From Nonomuraea fuscirosea (GTDB taxonomy: Bacteria; Actinomycetota; Actinomycetes; Streptosporangiales; Streptosporangiaceae): 64,000 nt of DNA. Numbering within the stretch: the first letter of the stretch is position 1; every line of letters begins with the position of its first letter. A model generated the notes under the pieces. It worked only from the letters and a program-made list of their open reading frames with translations. It did not search any database and had not been told where the DNA came from. Positions 24,368 through 33,095 of the stretch are shown one piece after another. The DNA is taken from the NCBI RefSeq assembly GCF_003001935.1, contig NZ_PVNG01000005.1, positions 372,001-436,000 on the forward strand, read 5' to 3'. The position numbers and the translations under genes are program-made.

Positions 24368-25654
24368 TTACGGTCGCTTCGATGGGGTCGCGGGGAGCGT
24401 GGAGCGCCCCGTGGGTGCCGGGCCGGGCCGCCCGCCGGGTTTCGCCCTGGCCACGGTGCCGAGGTAGAGCAGCAGCCCGGCGGTGGTGAGGGCGAAGCCG
24501 GCCCAGACGGTGGACAGGGTCCCCCAGCCGGCGTCGAGGGTGAGCGCGCCGCCGATGGCCCCGAGCGAGTTGGCCAGGTTGAGCGCGGCCAGGTTGAGCG
24601 CGCCCATCAGGGCCGGGGCGCCCGGCGCGAAGCCGGTCAGCCGGACCTGGATGGTGGGGATCGCGAACATCATGGTCGCGCCGACGCCGAACAGGCAGGG
24701 CAGCAGGATCGCCAGGTCGCCGCCGGCCACGCCGATCAGCACCAGGAGCGCCAGCACGCCGCCGTACCCCCAGATCAGGCCGAGGTGCTCGTACCGGTCC
24801 GCGACGCGGCCGCCGAGGTGGTTGCCGGCGGCCATGCCGAGCCCGAAGACGGCGAGCGCGATCGGGATGAGCGCGGCGTCCTGCCGCGCCGCGTCGGTGA
24901 CGAACGGGCCGATGAAGGTGTAGACGGCGAAGATGCTGGAGACGCCCAGCGCCGCGACGGCCGCCATCAGCCAGACGTCGAGCCGGCGCAGGGCGGCCAG
25001 CTCGTTCGCGACGGAGCCGCCGCGCAGGTCGCCGGTACGCGGGAGCCAGGCCAGCAGGGCGGCGCCGGCCAGCAGGCCGATGGCGAGCACGGCCCCGTAC
25101 ATGGTGCGCCAGCCGGCGCTCTGGCCGACGAACGTGCCGAGCGGCGAGCCGACGATGGTGGCCACGGTCAGGCCGCCCATCACGGTGGCGAACGCCTTGC
25201 CGCCCTTGCCGGGGCCGTACAGGTACGCGGCCACGACGGCGCCGGCGCCGAAGAACGCGCCCTGCACGCTGCCGGTGACGAACCGGAAGACGACGAGCAG
25301 CTCGATGGTCGGCGCCAGCGCGGAGAGCCCGTTGCCGAGCAGGAACAGCGCGATCAGGCCGAGCAGCAGGGTGCGCCGGTTGACCCGGGCGGCGAGCAGG
25401 GTGATCGCCGGGGAGCCGAGCACGACCCCCAGGGCGTAGGCGGTGATCGCATGGGTCGCGACCGGGATCGACACCCCCAGATCGGCGGCGAACAGCTGGA
25501 TGATGCCGTTGCTGCCGAACTCGCCGGTGCCGATGGCGAAGGTGCCCAGGGCCAGCGCGAACAGGGCCGGTCCCGGCTTGCGGACGGGCGACCCGGCACG
25601 GGTGTGCCGGTCCTCTTCGGCGGTGCACTGGCCCTCGTACGCGTGCTGATGCAT
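24368..25654 (-). CDS. MFS exporter, DHA1/AraJ type
   Basis: This 428-residue membrane protein has twelve predicted helices and the loop pattern of the 12-helix drug:H+ antiporter group, for example GTGEFGSNGIIQLFAADLGV in helix 1 and a basic LAARVNRRTLLL loop. The N-terminus is preceded by a His-rich polar tail (MHQHAYEGQCTAEEDRH). ATG 25654 has GGGAGGAG 3-5 nt upstream. It lies 23 bp after the alpha/beta hydrolase gene and 13 bp before the DUF4188 gene, so the three probably form an operon exporting a small hydrophobic compound or sugar. Confidence 0.88.
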   Translation of the reverse strand: MHQHAYEGQCTAEEDRHTRAGSPVRKPGPALFALALGTFAIGTGEFGSNGIIQLFAADLGVSIPVATHAITAYALGVVLGSPAITLLAARVNRRTLLLGLIALFLLGNGLSALAPTIELLVVFRFVTGSVQGAFFGAGAVVAAYLYGPGKGGKAFATVMGGLTVATIVGSPLGTFVGQSAGWRTMYGAVLAIGLLAGAALLAWLPRTGDLRGGSVANELAALRRLDVWLMAAVAALGVSSIFAVYTFIGPFVTDAARQDAALIPIALAVFGLGMAAGNHLGGRVADRYEHLGLIWGYGGVLALLVLIGVAGGDLAILLPCLFGVGATMMFAIPTIQVRLTGFAPGAPALMGALNLAALNLANSLGAIGGALTLDAGWGTLSTVWAGFALTTAGLLLYLGTVARAKPGGRPGPAPTGRSTLPATPSKRP

Positions 25655-25677
25655 CGTCTCCTCCCGGAGGCCGGAGG

Positions 25678-26493
25678 TCAGCGCGCCGCGCGTCTGATGA
25701 GGTCGGCGGTCACGGAGGGCTGCGAGATCATCGCGACGTGGGAGGCGCCGACCTCGTGCACCCGTGACCCGGCCCGCCGCGCCATGAACCGTTGCGCGGC
25801 GACCGGGAGCACCTGATCGTTCCTGGCGATGAGGAAATAGGAGGGGATGGTCCTCCACGCCGGCGCCCCGGACGGCTCCCCGAGCGCGCGCGTGTCGGCG
25901 GGCCGCTGACCTGCCTGCATCAGGTCGGTGGTCGCCCTCGGTACGTCCTTGGCGAAGACGTCGTGGAACGCCTCCTTCTTGATGTATCCGTCGACCAGGC
26001 CGTCACCGTAGGGGCGGAAGTCCAGCGCCGCCTCGTCGAGCCGGCTGCCCGGATACTTCGTCTGCAGCTCCAGCAGCGACTCACCCTCGTCGGGGGCGAA
26101 GGCGGCCACGTACACCAGCGCCTTCACCTTCGGGTTGCCGGTCGCGGCGTTCGTGATGACCATCCCGCCGTAGGAGTGCGCGGCGAGAACGATCGGGCCG
26201 CTGATGGTGGCCAGGAGGGAGGCCAGGTAGGCGGAGTCGGCGGCCACGCCGCGCAGGGGGTTGGCCGGGACGATCACGGGATGGTGCTCGCGGATGAGCC
26301 TGGCGCCGACGTCGTTCCAGCCGGAGGCGTCGGCGAACGCGCCGTGCACGAGCACCACGGTGGGCTTGGGTTCGGGTTTGGGTTCGGGCTTGGCTTCCGG
26401 CCGGGGGCGCGCCTGCGCCTCGGACGTTCCCAGCAGGGCACCGGTCGCCACCGCGGCGGATCCGGCCAGCACGGCCCGGCGAGTCCTCGTCAT
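25678..26493 (-). CDS. Tat-exported alpha/beta hydrolase
   Basis: This 271-residue protein begins MTRTRRAVLAGSAAVATGAL, a twin-arginine-type signal ending near SEAQA, followed by a repetitive PEPKPEPKP linker that would span cell-wall space. The hydrolase core has the oxyanion motif LVHGAFADAS, the nucleophile in AAHSYGG and a C-terminal His in GASHVAMIS. It resembles EstC-like esterases of soil bacteria. It is first in the run with the MFS exporter and DUF4188 genes. Confidence 0.85.
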   Translation of the reverse strand: MTRTRRAVLAGSAAVATGALLGTSEAQARPRPEAKPEPKPEPKPTVVLVHGAFADASGWNDVGARLIREHHPVIVPANPLRGVAADSAYLASLLATISGPIVLAAHSYGGMVITNAATGNPKVKALVYVAAFAPDEGESLLELQTKYPGSRLDEAALDFRPYGDGLVDGYIKKEAFHDVFAKDVPRATTDLMQAGQRPADTRALGEPSGAPAWRTIPSYFLIARNDQVLPVAAQRFMARRAGSRVHEVGASHVAMISQPSVTADLIRRAAR

Positions 26494-26673
26494 GGTGTGG
26501 TCCTTCCAAACGGGTGATGGGCAGCTCTGATCGCAGGTCAGAGTAGGTCCCGGCCACTTGACGAGTACTGGATCCGGCAGGTCAGTCGTCGGGAAGTACG
26601 CCTCGGTCGCCGGCCGGTGCGCCGGGTCGGCCTGCGGGCATGCCGGTCTCCTCCGCGGCCGGAGCGATGACCC

Positions 26674-26733
26674 GCCGCGCACCGGGCCCGCAGGCGGTCA
26701 GAGGCCGCGCACCGGGCCCGCGGGCGATCAGAG
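26674..26733. repeat. two tandem 30-bp repeats downstream of the hydrolase gene
   Basis: The 30 bases from 26674 (GCCGCGCACCGGGCCCGCAG...) are followed immediately by a second copy at 26704 differing at two positions. The second copy runs into the last codons of the SARP regulator. The remainder of the 26494-26727 gap shows neither a gene nor a clear terminator, though each copy contains the self-complementary core CCGGGCCCG that could fold when transcribed. Confidence 0.7.
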
Positions 26734-29700
26734 TCCGGCGAGGAACTTCTCGGCGCGGCGGGCGAACAGGTGAGAACCCCGTTCGTCGGACCGGTCCCGG
26801 GCCTGCTCCGCGGCCCTTCGTACGACGTCGGCGGGCTCGCCGCGGGCATGCAGCAGCCGCGCCCGCAGCAGCAGGACGAGTCCTTCCGCGTAGCGCTGGC
26901 CGTAGGCCTCAAGGGCCTGCTCCGCCCGGTCGAGTGCGGTGCCCGCCTCCTCCGGCAGCCCGGCCGCCAGCCACATCTCGGCGCTCAGCGCGTGGTGGTA
27001 CGCGACGCCCCACCGCGGCGGGTCGACCAGCGTCCCGGCCAGGATCCGGTCCGTCTCCGCCGCGATGCCGGCCGGGTCGTCGCCGTCGAGGGCACGCGCC
27101 CAGTTCCAGATCAGCCGGATGTAGTGCTCCTGCTGGACGGCGGCGCGGCCGGTGCCCGCGGTCGTCCAGCGGTCGATCGTGCGCAGCACCCAGCTCGCGT
27201 CGCCGGCCATCGACGCGATGATCGTGGTGTAGTAGGCCCAGGTCGCGACCGCGTACGAATCCTCGGGGCCGTTCCACTGGTCGATGATGGTCTCCGCCGT
27301 CTCGACGTCACCGTGCAGCGCCGTGACGACGGCCTGCCAGCCGGGCCACTCCCCCGAGACGTCACGCCGGATCGGGGACTCGCTGTAGGCGGAGACGACG
27401 CCGTCGAGCAGGGCGGGGTCGTTCTCGGTGAAGCAGCGGAACGCCGCGCCGATCTGGCCGACGTCCCATTGGTGCAGGCCCCAGGCTTGCCGGCCGTACA
27501 CCCGGACGACCGGGTCGCCGGACGCCTCCCCCTGCTCGTACAACCGGCGGACGAGCCGGACGCGGTCCCACTCCAGAAAGGTGTAGGCGCCGAAGAGGCG
27601 GGCGAAGAGCAGGCCCGCGGCCTCCACCTCCCTGCCGAGCCGCCGGGCCAGCAGTTCCGCGCGCTCCAGCAGGTCGAACGTGGTGCCGCCGAATCCGGCC
27701 TGCCGGCGCGGGGCGATGGCGAGGAGGGAGAGGGCGGAGAGTTCGAGTTCCGGCAGCCCGGCGTTCCGCGCGATCTGGGCGGCCGTCTCCAGGTGCCGAT
27801 CGGCGGCGGCGAAGGCGAGCTTGGTCGTGGCGCGCCGACCGGCGCGCTTCAGCGCCTCCACGGTACGCACCGGGTCGGCGAGAGGACCGGCGGCACGCAG
27901 ATGGAAGGCGAGGCGTTCGACGACGGACTCGTCGTCCGCCCGGCTCCCTTCGAGCGCGTCCGCGACCCGCAGGTGCAGCCGGACGGCCCGCGACCGCTCC
28001 GTGGTCTCGGTGATCGACTCGCGCACCAGGTCGTGCGCGAAGCGCCACAGGAACGGATCCTCCGGCGCTGTTTCGAGCAGGCCGAGCGCGCGCAGCGGTT
28101 CGAGGTGTTCGAGGCAGTCCGCGACGTCGATGGCTGCGGCGCGGGCGAGCAGGCCGAGGTCGACGTCGCGGCCGATGAGCGCCCCGATCGTGAGCAGGTC
28201 GCGCGTGTCGTCGTCGAGGCCCGCCAGCCGATCGCGTACGACGTCGCGCACGGTGGACGGCACTCCGGCGCGGGCCGCGGCGTCGCCGTCGCCGAGCGCG
28301 CCGCGGTCGCTGAGGAGCCGCGACAGTTCGCGGACGAAGAAGGGGTTGCCGGCGGTGCGCACGTGGATGGTGCGGGCGATGTCTGCGCCGGGTTCGTGGC
28401 CGGTCTCGCGGCGGATGAGTTCGGCCACGTCGGTCAGGCGGAGCGGGCCGAGGTGGATCCTGCGGTGGCCGGGCAGCCGGCTCGCGGCGGCCAGCGCCCG
28501 CGACAGGTCGGGTCCGGGTGCGGGTGCGCGGTCGCGAAGGGCGCCGATGATCGCGGTGCCGGCGGGCAGCCGGCTCGCCAGGTGGTGGAACAGCTGGAGC
28601 GAGGTGGCGTCGATCCATTGCAGATCGTCCAGGACGAGCAGCGTCGGCCGTTCCGCCGAGACCTGGCCGAGGAACGTGACGACCTGCTCGAACAGGCGGA
28701 ACTGGGCGCGACCGCTGGACAGCGGCGGTGCGGCGTCGTCGTCGCGGGCTTCGAGCAGGCGGCCGAGCTCGCCGGCCAGCCACTTCTCGCGCGCCAGGGC
28801 GGGCAGGCTGTCGAGGACGGCGGTGAGCGCCTGCTCCCATGGCCACATCGACGGCGTTCCGTCGCCTTCCAGGCAGGACGCCCAGGCGACGAGCGCGCCG
28901 TGCCGGTCCGCGGCGTCGGCGGCGGCCTCTTCCAGCAGGCGCGTCTTGCCCGAGCCCGGTTCGCCTTCGACTACGGCGAGGCCGGTGCGGCCGGTGAGAG
29001 CCGCCTCGATGGCCTGCCGCAGCACGCCGAGTTCCTCGGCCCGGCCGACCAGCCCGGCCGCCGGCCGCGCCGGTGCACGACCGCCCGCACTCCCCGCACT
29101 GGCCGCACTGCCCGCACTCCCCGCGCTGGCCGCGCTGGCCGCACTGGCCGCGCTGGCCGCACTCCCCGCGCTTTCCGTCATCGGCGACGCTGGGGTCTGT
29201 GTCAGCACCCGCAGGTGCGCGGCCCGCAACGCCGGGCCGGGGTCGATGCCGAGTTCCTCGGCGAGGCGGTCACGGACCGCGTGGAAAGCCGACAGCGCCT
29301 CCGCCTGCCGTCCAGCGGCGCCGAGCGCGGTGACGAGGGCGGCCTGTACGGGTTCGTGGAACGGCGCCATCGACGCGGCCAGCTGCAGCGGCGGGATCAC
29401 CCGCTCCGGCCGGCGGGACGACACCGCCAGTTCGGCCGCCGCCGCGCAGGCGGCGTAGAACTCGTCGTCGAGCGCGGCCAGGATCGGCATCGCGGCCGGC
29501 CCGAAGGACAGCCCGTCCCCCGCGGGGCCGCGCCAGAGGCCGATCGCCCTGACGTAGTGGTCGAGCGCCACGTCGTGCTCCTGCCGGGCGAGGGCGGTCC
29601 CGGCGGTGTCGAGGAGTTCGCGGAACGTGACGAGGTCCAGCGTGCCGGGACCGGCGCTGAACACGTACGCGTTGCCCCGGCGGAGCAGGTACGTGCCGGC

Positions 29701-29988
29701 CGCCCGGGCGGCGACCCCGGGTTCGAGCACCCGCCGCAGGGCGCCGACGTACTTCTGGATCAGGTTGAGCGCACTGACGGGGGCGTCGTCCGCCCAGATC
29801 AGGTCGATCAGCTCCCTCGTGCTGACCGGGTGGCCCACCCGGGCCAGCAGCAGGGCCAGCAACTGCGCCTGCTGCCGTGGGCCGGCGTCCAGCTCGGCGC
29901 CGTCCCGCCACAGCCGCAACGGGCCGAGGACCTGCAGCCGTAGCGAACCGGCCCCGGCCGGCACCGCTTCACCACCGGGCCGGGTCAC
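26728..29988 (-). CDS. SARP-AAA-TPR transcriptional regulator (AfsR-like)
   Basis: This 1086-residue protein has an OmpR-like winged helix (about residues 15-100), a bacterial transcriptional activation domain (about 105-255), an Ala/Gly/Ser linker of AAS/AGS repeats (about 265-310), an AAA+/STAND ATPase with P-loop EGEPGSGKTRLLEE near 348 and VLDDLQWIDA Walker B, and a long helical TPR-like C-terminus. Large SARPs of this form activate secondary-metabolite or stress genes. The GTG start at 29988 overlaps the stop of the upstream transporter gene (GTGA); a longer frame upstream is antisense to that transporter. No biosynthetic cluster is adjacent. Confidence 0.88.
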   Translation of the reverse strand: MTRPGGEAVPAGAGSLRLQVLGPLRLWRDGAELDAGPRQQAQLLALLLARVGHPVSTRELIDLIWADDAPVSALNLIQKYVGALRRVLEPGVAARAAGTYLLRRGNAYVFSAGPGTLDLVTFRELLDTAGTALARQEHDVALDHYVRAIGLWRGPAGDGLSFGPAAMPILAALDDEFYAACAAAAELAVSSRRPERVIPPLQLAASMAPFHEPVQAALVTALGAAGRQAEALSAFHAVRDRLAEELGIDPGPALRAAHLRVLTQTPASPMTESAGSAASAASAASAASAGSAGSAASAGSAGGRAPARPAAGLVGRAEELGVLRQAIEAALTGRTGLAVVEGEPGSGKTRLLEEAAADAADRHGALVAWASCLEGDGTPSMWPWEQALTAVLDSLPALAREKWLAGELGRLLEARDDDAAPPLSSGRAQFRLFEQVVTFLGQVSAERPTLLVLDDLQWIDATSLQLFHHLASRLPAGTAIIGALRDRAPAPGPDLSRALAAASRLPGHRRIHLGPLRLTDVAELIRRETGHEPGADIARTIHVRTAGNPFFVRELSRLLSDRGALGDGDAAARAGVPSTVRDVVRDRLAGLDDDTRDLLTIGALIGRDVDLGLLARAAAIDVADCLEHLEPLRALGLLETAPEDPFLWRFAHDLVRESITETTERSRAVRLHLRVADALEGSRADDESVVERLAFHLRAAGPLADPVRTVEALKRAGRRATTKLAFAAADRHLETAAQIARNAGLPELELSALSLLAIAPRRQAGFGGTTFDLLERAELLARRLGREVEAAGLLFARLFGAYTFLEWDRVRLVRRLYEQGEASGDPVVRVYGRQAWGLHQWDVGQIGAAFRCFTENDPALLDGVVSAYSESPIRRDVSGEWPGWQAVVTALHGDVETAETIIDQWNGPEDSYAVATWAYYTTIIASMAGDASWVLRTIDRWTTAGTGRAAVQQEHYIRLIWNWARALDGDDPAGIAAETDRILAGTLVDPPRWGVAYHHALSAEMWLAAGLPEEAGTALDRAEQALEAYGQRYAEGLVLLLRARLLHARGEPADVVRRAAEQARDRSDERGSHLFARRAEKFLAGL

Positions 29989-30896
29989 GCCGGCTCCTGG
30001 ACGGACAGGCCCGGCTGGTCCGCCCGCGACCCGCGCCGGCGGCTGATCAACCAGCCGAACCCGGTCGCCGTGAAGAACATGACGATGCCGTACACCGCGC
30101 CGGGGATGGCGATCTCGGCGCTGTTCAACAGCGTCGGGCTCAGCGCGACCGTGATGGCGAGGCCGGTGTTGTGGATGCCGATCTCGAACCCGGCCGCGGT
30201 CGCGGCGCGATGCTCGACACCGGCCAGGCGCGGCACGCCGTACCCGATCAGCAGGCTGACGACGTTGAAGACGAGCGCGGCCAGGCCGACCGAGACGAAA
30301 TAGCCGACGAGGTTCTCCCGCTCGGCGTACAGGACGGCGTAGATGACGCCGACCAGCACCACGACCGACAGCACCCGGACGGGCAGGTTGAGCCGCCGGG
30401 CCAGCTCCGGCGCCCGCCCGCGCACGAGCATCCCGAGCGCGACCGGCACGACCACCATCGTGAAGACCTGCATGATCTTGTCGAACTGCAGCCCGAGGGC
30501 GGCCCCGTCGGGCAGTAAGAACCCGGCCGAGAGGTTCACCACGATCGGCAGCGCGACCACGGCCAGCACCGAGTTGATCGCGGTGAGCGTGACGTTCAGC
30601 GCGACGTTGCCGCCGAACAGGTGGCTGAACAGATTGGCCGTGGGGCCGCCGGGCGACGCCGCCACCAGCAACATCCCGACCGCCAGCGCCGGCGCGAGCC
30701 CGAAGGCGAGCACCAGGCCGAAGCAGATCGCGGGCAGCAGCACGATCTGGCACAGCAGCGCCACCACCGCCGCCTTCGGATACTGGCCGACCCGCCGGAA
30801 GTCGTCCAGGGTGAGGCTGAGGCCCAGCCCGAACATGACGATACCGATGGCGAACGGCAGACTGGCCAATATCGACGAAGACCCCATGGCGGACAT
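29985..30896 (-). CDS. bile acid:sodium symporter family (SBF) transporter
   Basis: This 303-residue membrane protein has nine to ten hydrophobic helices and the family features ASPGGPTANLFSHLFGGNVA and GFEIGIHNTGLAITVA, the two broken-helix regions that bind sodium and substrate in ASBT-like proteins. Actual substrates of bacterial members include pantoate and other organic anions, so bile acid should not be assumed. It is translationally coupled to the SARP regulator, an unusual pairing that suggests the transporter supplies or removes the regulator's ligand (inference). Confidence 0.88.
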   Translation of the reverse strand: MSAMGSSSILASLPFAIGIVMFGLGLSLTLDDFRRVGQYPKAAVVALLCQIVLLPAICFGLVLAFGLAPALAVGMLLVAASPGGPTANLFSHLFGGNVALNVTLTAINSVLAVVALPIVVNLSAGFLLPDGAALGLQFDKIMQVFTMVVVPVALGMLVRGRAPELARRLNLPVRVLSVVVLVGVIYAVLYAERENLVGYFVSVGLAALVFNVVSLLIGYGVPRLAGVEHRAATAAGFEIGIHNTGLAITVALSPTLLNSAEIAIPGAVYGIVMFFTATGFGWLISRRRGSRADQPGLSVQEPA

Positions 30897-31006
30897 CTTC
30901 CGGCATACCGACGGGCCCCCGGTAGAGCCCGCGGCCTGCGGTTGTTCCAGGCGGACCGTTCCGGCACGGTCGTGCCCCTCTTACCGCACGTCGCGGTCGA
31001 CGGCCC

Positions 31007-31729
31007 TCAGGACGCCGCGCCCTGCGTGTCGTCGATGCCGAGGGCGGTGGCCAGGTCGCGCAGGCACTCCTCGAAGACGGGCTCCATGTCGGTGTAGGCG
31101 AAGTCGAGCTGGTGCAGGACCTCCATGCAGAGCAGGCCGTACAGCCTGATCCAGCAGGCCAGGAAGACGTGCGCGGCCTCGGGCGGCAGCCGTCCGTCGA
31201 TGGCGGCGGAGTAGGCGGTGAGCTGCTCACGCTGGGAGGCGGGCAGGGCGGCCAGGTCGGGCACCGGGAACGGCCGGTTCCGCCACAGCTCGGCCGTCAG
31301 GTCGAGCAGGACCTGCTCGAACCGCAGGGCGGCCTGGTGACGGGCCGAGGCGGCGCCGCGGTTCGGCGGGCTGATGGTGCTGGCGAAGATCCAGCCGAAC
31401 TCGGCCGGGTGGGCGACGGACCAGGCGCGCATGGCCCGGCAGACGGCCAGCAGCCGCTCGCCGGTCGGTGCGCCGGCGCGGGCGTCGCGGGCCCGCTCCA
31501 TGACGGCGGCCAGTTCGCGGAAGAAGTCCGCGGTCACCGCGCCGACCAGCTCGTCGTGGCCGGCGTAGTAGTGGTAGAGCGCCGGGCCGCTCATGCCGAC
31601 CTGCCGGGCGACCGCGTTGATGGTCACCGCGGCCGATCCCTGCTCGACCAGCAGTTTGCGCGCGGCCGCGTGGATCTCCTCCAGGGTCGCCTGGCGCAGC
31701 CGTTCCCGCCTGCTGGTCTGTGCGGACAT
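31007..31729 (-). CDS. TetR-family regulator with TetR_C_13/WHG-type ligand domain
   Basis: This 240-residue protein has a standard TetR helix-turn-helix (INAVARQVGMSGPALYHYYA) and a C-terminal domain with AWSVAHPAEFGWIF, typical of the WHG/TetR_C_13 subgroup. The ATG at 31729 has GGAGGGG 5 nt upstream; a longer start at 31765 has none. It is divergent from the peptide/FAD-monooxygenase operon with a 97-bp AT-richer gap between, so it probably represses that operon. Confidence 0.88.
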   Translation of the reverse strand: MSAQTSRRERLRQATLEEIHAAARKLLVEQGSAAVTINAVARQVGMSGPALYHYYAGHDELVGAVTADFFRELAAVMERARDARAGAPTGERLLAVCRAMRAWSVAHPAEFGWIFASTISPPNRGAASARHQAALRFEQVLLDLTAELWRNRPFPVPDLAALPASQREQLTAYSAAIDGRLPPEAAHVFLACWIRLYGLLCMEVLHQLDFAYTDMEPVFEECLRDLATALGIDDTQGAAS

Positions 31730-31758
31730 CGGCACCCCTCCGGTCGTTCCTTCGTCGC

Positions 31759-31819
31759 TTGACATCTTAGGGCACCTATGTTTCCTTAATGGCTCTAAGC
31801 AAACCTAAAGATCCTAAGG
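31759..31819. promoter_or_regulatory. divergent promoter/operator region with repeated CCTAAG-like hexamers
   Basis: In about 60 bp there are five related hexamers in either orientation: CTTAGG (31766), CCTTAA (31784), TCTAAG (31793), CCTAAA (31804) and CCTAAG (31813). The AT content is much higher than around it. A TTGACA lies at 31759-31764, but no convincing -10 follows at 17-18 bp. CTTAGG and the last CCTAAG are an inverted pair, the latter overlapping the Shine-Dalgarno of the 34-codon gene. The divergent TetR is the likely ligand. Confidence 0.45.
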
Positions 31820-31826
31820 AGCGACT

Positions 31827-31931
31827 GTGGAATCCCTGTGGTGGATCCTGCTCGCGGTGATGGTGCTGGTGACGGCCGTGTGGTGGCGGATGTCCCGATC
31901 CGCCCATCTCCGGCGGCAGAGGAAGTCCTGA
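31827..31931 (+). CDS. 34-residue single-helix membrane peptide
   Basis: A GTG at 31827 with AAGGAG 5 nt upstream opens a frame ending TGA at 31931, one base before the ATG of the FAD monooxygenase. The peptide is VESLWWILLAVMVLVTAVWW followed by a basic tail RMSRSAHLRRQRKS. This is a clean N-out/C-in one-helix membrane protein with positive-inside charge. The ideal ribosome-binding site and tight coupling make expression likely. It may tether or modulate the monooxygenase or an exporter; no homologue is recognised. Confidence 0.6.
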   Translation: MESLWWILLAVMVLVTAVWWRMSRSAHLRRQRKS

Positions 31932-31932
31932 C

Positions 31933-33063
31933 ATGGCCGGTACGACGCGCGGCCGCCGGCGGAAGGCGATCATCGTGGGAGGCGGCATCGGCGGGCTCGC
32001 CACGGCCGTCGCCTTTCATCGGCGCGGCTGGCAGGTGGAGGTCCTGGAACGCGCCCCCGCGTTCACCGAGGCAGGCGCCGGGCTGAGCATCCAGCCCAAC
32101 GGCCTGCGCGCGCTGGACGCCCTCGGCCTCGGCGACCGGCTGCGCGCCGACGGGCCGGCCGACCCACCCGCGGGCATCCGCGGCAGCCACGGTGACTGGT
32201 TGATCCGCAACGACGTCGACGGCCTCAAGCGCCGCTTCGGCCCGTGGGCGACCGTGCACCGGGCCGCCCTGGTCGCCCTGCTGCGCGCGGCCGTTCCGCC
32301 CGAGGCGTTACGGCCCGGCGTCGACGTCCGGGGTGTGCGGCCTGACGGCACGGTCCACCACGGCGGCGGCGCCTCCGCCGCCGATCTCGTGGTGGGCGCC
32401 GACGGCGTGCACAGCGTGACCCGGCGCTCCCTCTGGCCCGAGCTTCCCGGGCCGCGCTACGTCGGCTACACCACCTGGCGGCTCATCGCGCCGCCTCAGC
32501 TCGTCGAGGGAAGTGCGGAGACGTGGGGCAGGGGCGAACGGTTCGGACACGTGCCGATGCCCGACGGCCGTGTCTACTGCTACGCGATGGCCAACGCCCC
32601 GGCCGGCTCCCGCATCGGCCTGGCCGAGCTGCGCGAACGCTTCGCCCGCTGGCACGCACCCATCCCCGCGCTGCTCGCATCCGCGGACGAGAAGACGGTG
32701 CTGCAACACGACACCTATGAGCTGCCGAAGTTGCCCGCGTACGTCCGCGGCAACGTCGCCGTGCTCGGCGACGCGGCCCACGCCATGACCCCCAACCTGG
32801 GGCAGGGCGCCTGCCAGGCACTTGAGGACGCGGTCACGCTCGCGCACGCGGTGGACACCCTCGGCGTGCGCGCGGGGCTGGCGGCCTACGACGGCGCCCG
32901 CAGGCCGCGGACCCAGCTGATCGTCCGCCGTTCCCGCCAGGCGGGCGCCGCCGCGCACTGGACCTCCACGCCGCTGACCACGCTGCGGGACGCCCTCCTC
33001 CCCCGCCTCCCGAACGCGCTCTTCGCCCGCTCCCTCACCCCCGCCTACGACTGGAGGCTCTGA
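31933..33063 (+). CDS. FAD-dependent monooxygenase (PHBH/UbiH type)
   Basis: This 376-residue flavoprotein has the N-terminal FAD motif AIIVGGGIGGLATAVAF, the middle DG motif VVGADGVHSVTRRS and the C-terminal GDAAHAMTPNLGQGACQALE. It is a class A aromatic hydroxylase-type enzyme, NAD(P)H-dependent, of ordinary length (family about 370-400). Many actinobacterial members inactivate drugs such as tetracyclines or rifamycins, and the divergent TetR gene fits that, but the substrate is not determinable. It follows the 34-codon peptide by one base. Confidence 0.88.
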   Translation: MAGTTRGRRRKAIIVGGGIGGLATAVAFHRRGWQVEVLERAPAFTEAGAGLSIQPNGLRALDALGLGDRLRADGPADPPAGIRGSHGDWLIRNDVDGLKRRFGPWATVHRAALVALLRAAVPPEALRPGVDVRGVRPDGTVHHGGGASAADLVVGADGVHSVTRRSLWPELPGPRYVGYTTWRLIAPPQLVEGSAETWGRGERFGHVPMPDGRVYCYAMANAPAGSRIGLAELRERFARWHAPIPALLASADEKTVLQHDTYELPKLPAYVRGNVAVLGDAAHAMTPNLGQGACQALEDAVTLAHAVDTLGVRAGLAAYDGARRPRTQLIVRRSRQAGAAAHWTSTPLTTLRDALLPRLPNALFARSLTPAYDWRL

Positions 33064-33095
33064 CACCCTGATCGCGGAGCGCCTACGCTGCCGCC

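Noticed and set aside
22908..24489. Large alternative frame spanning the metallo-hydrolase and DUF4188 genes
   Set aside because: It crosses two convergent genes with clear domain motifs and has only Arg/Gly/Pro-rich shadow composition.
26538..26912. Cys/Arg-rich open frame on the minus strand over the SARP 3' end
   Set aside because: It overlaps the regulator out of frame, has no ribosome-binding site and shows shadow composition.
29989..31230. Upstream extension of the SARP regulator frame to 1500 codons
   Set aside because: The extra part is out of frame with the transporter gene and of shadow composition; the GTG at 29988 starts the recognisable winged-helix domain and overlaps the transporter stop.
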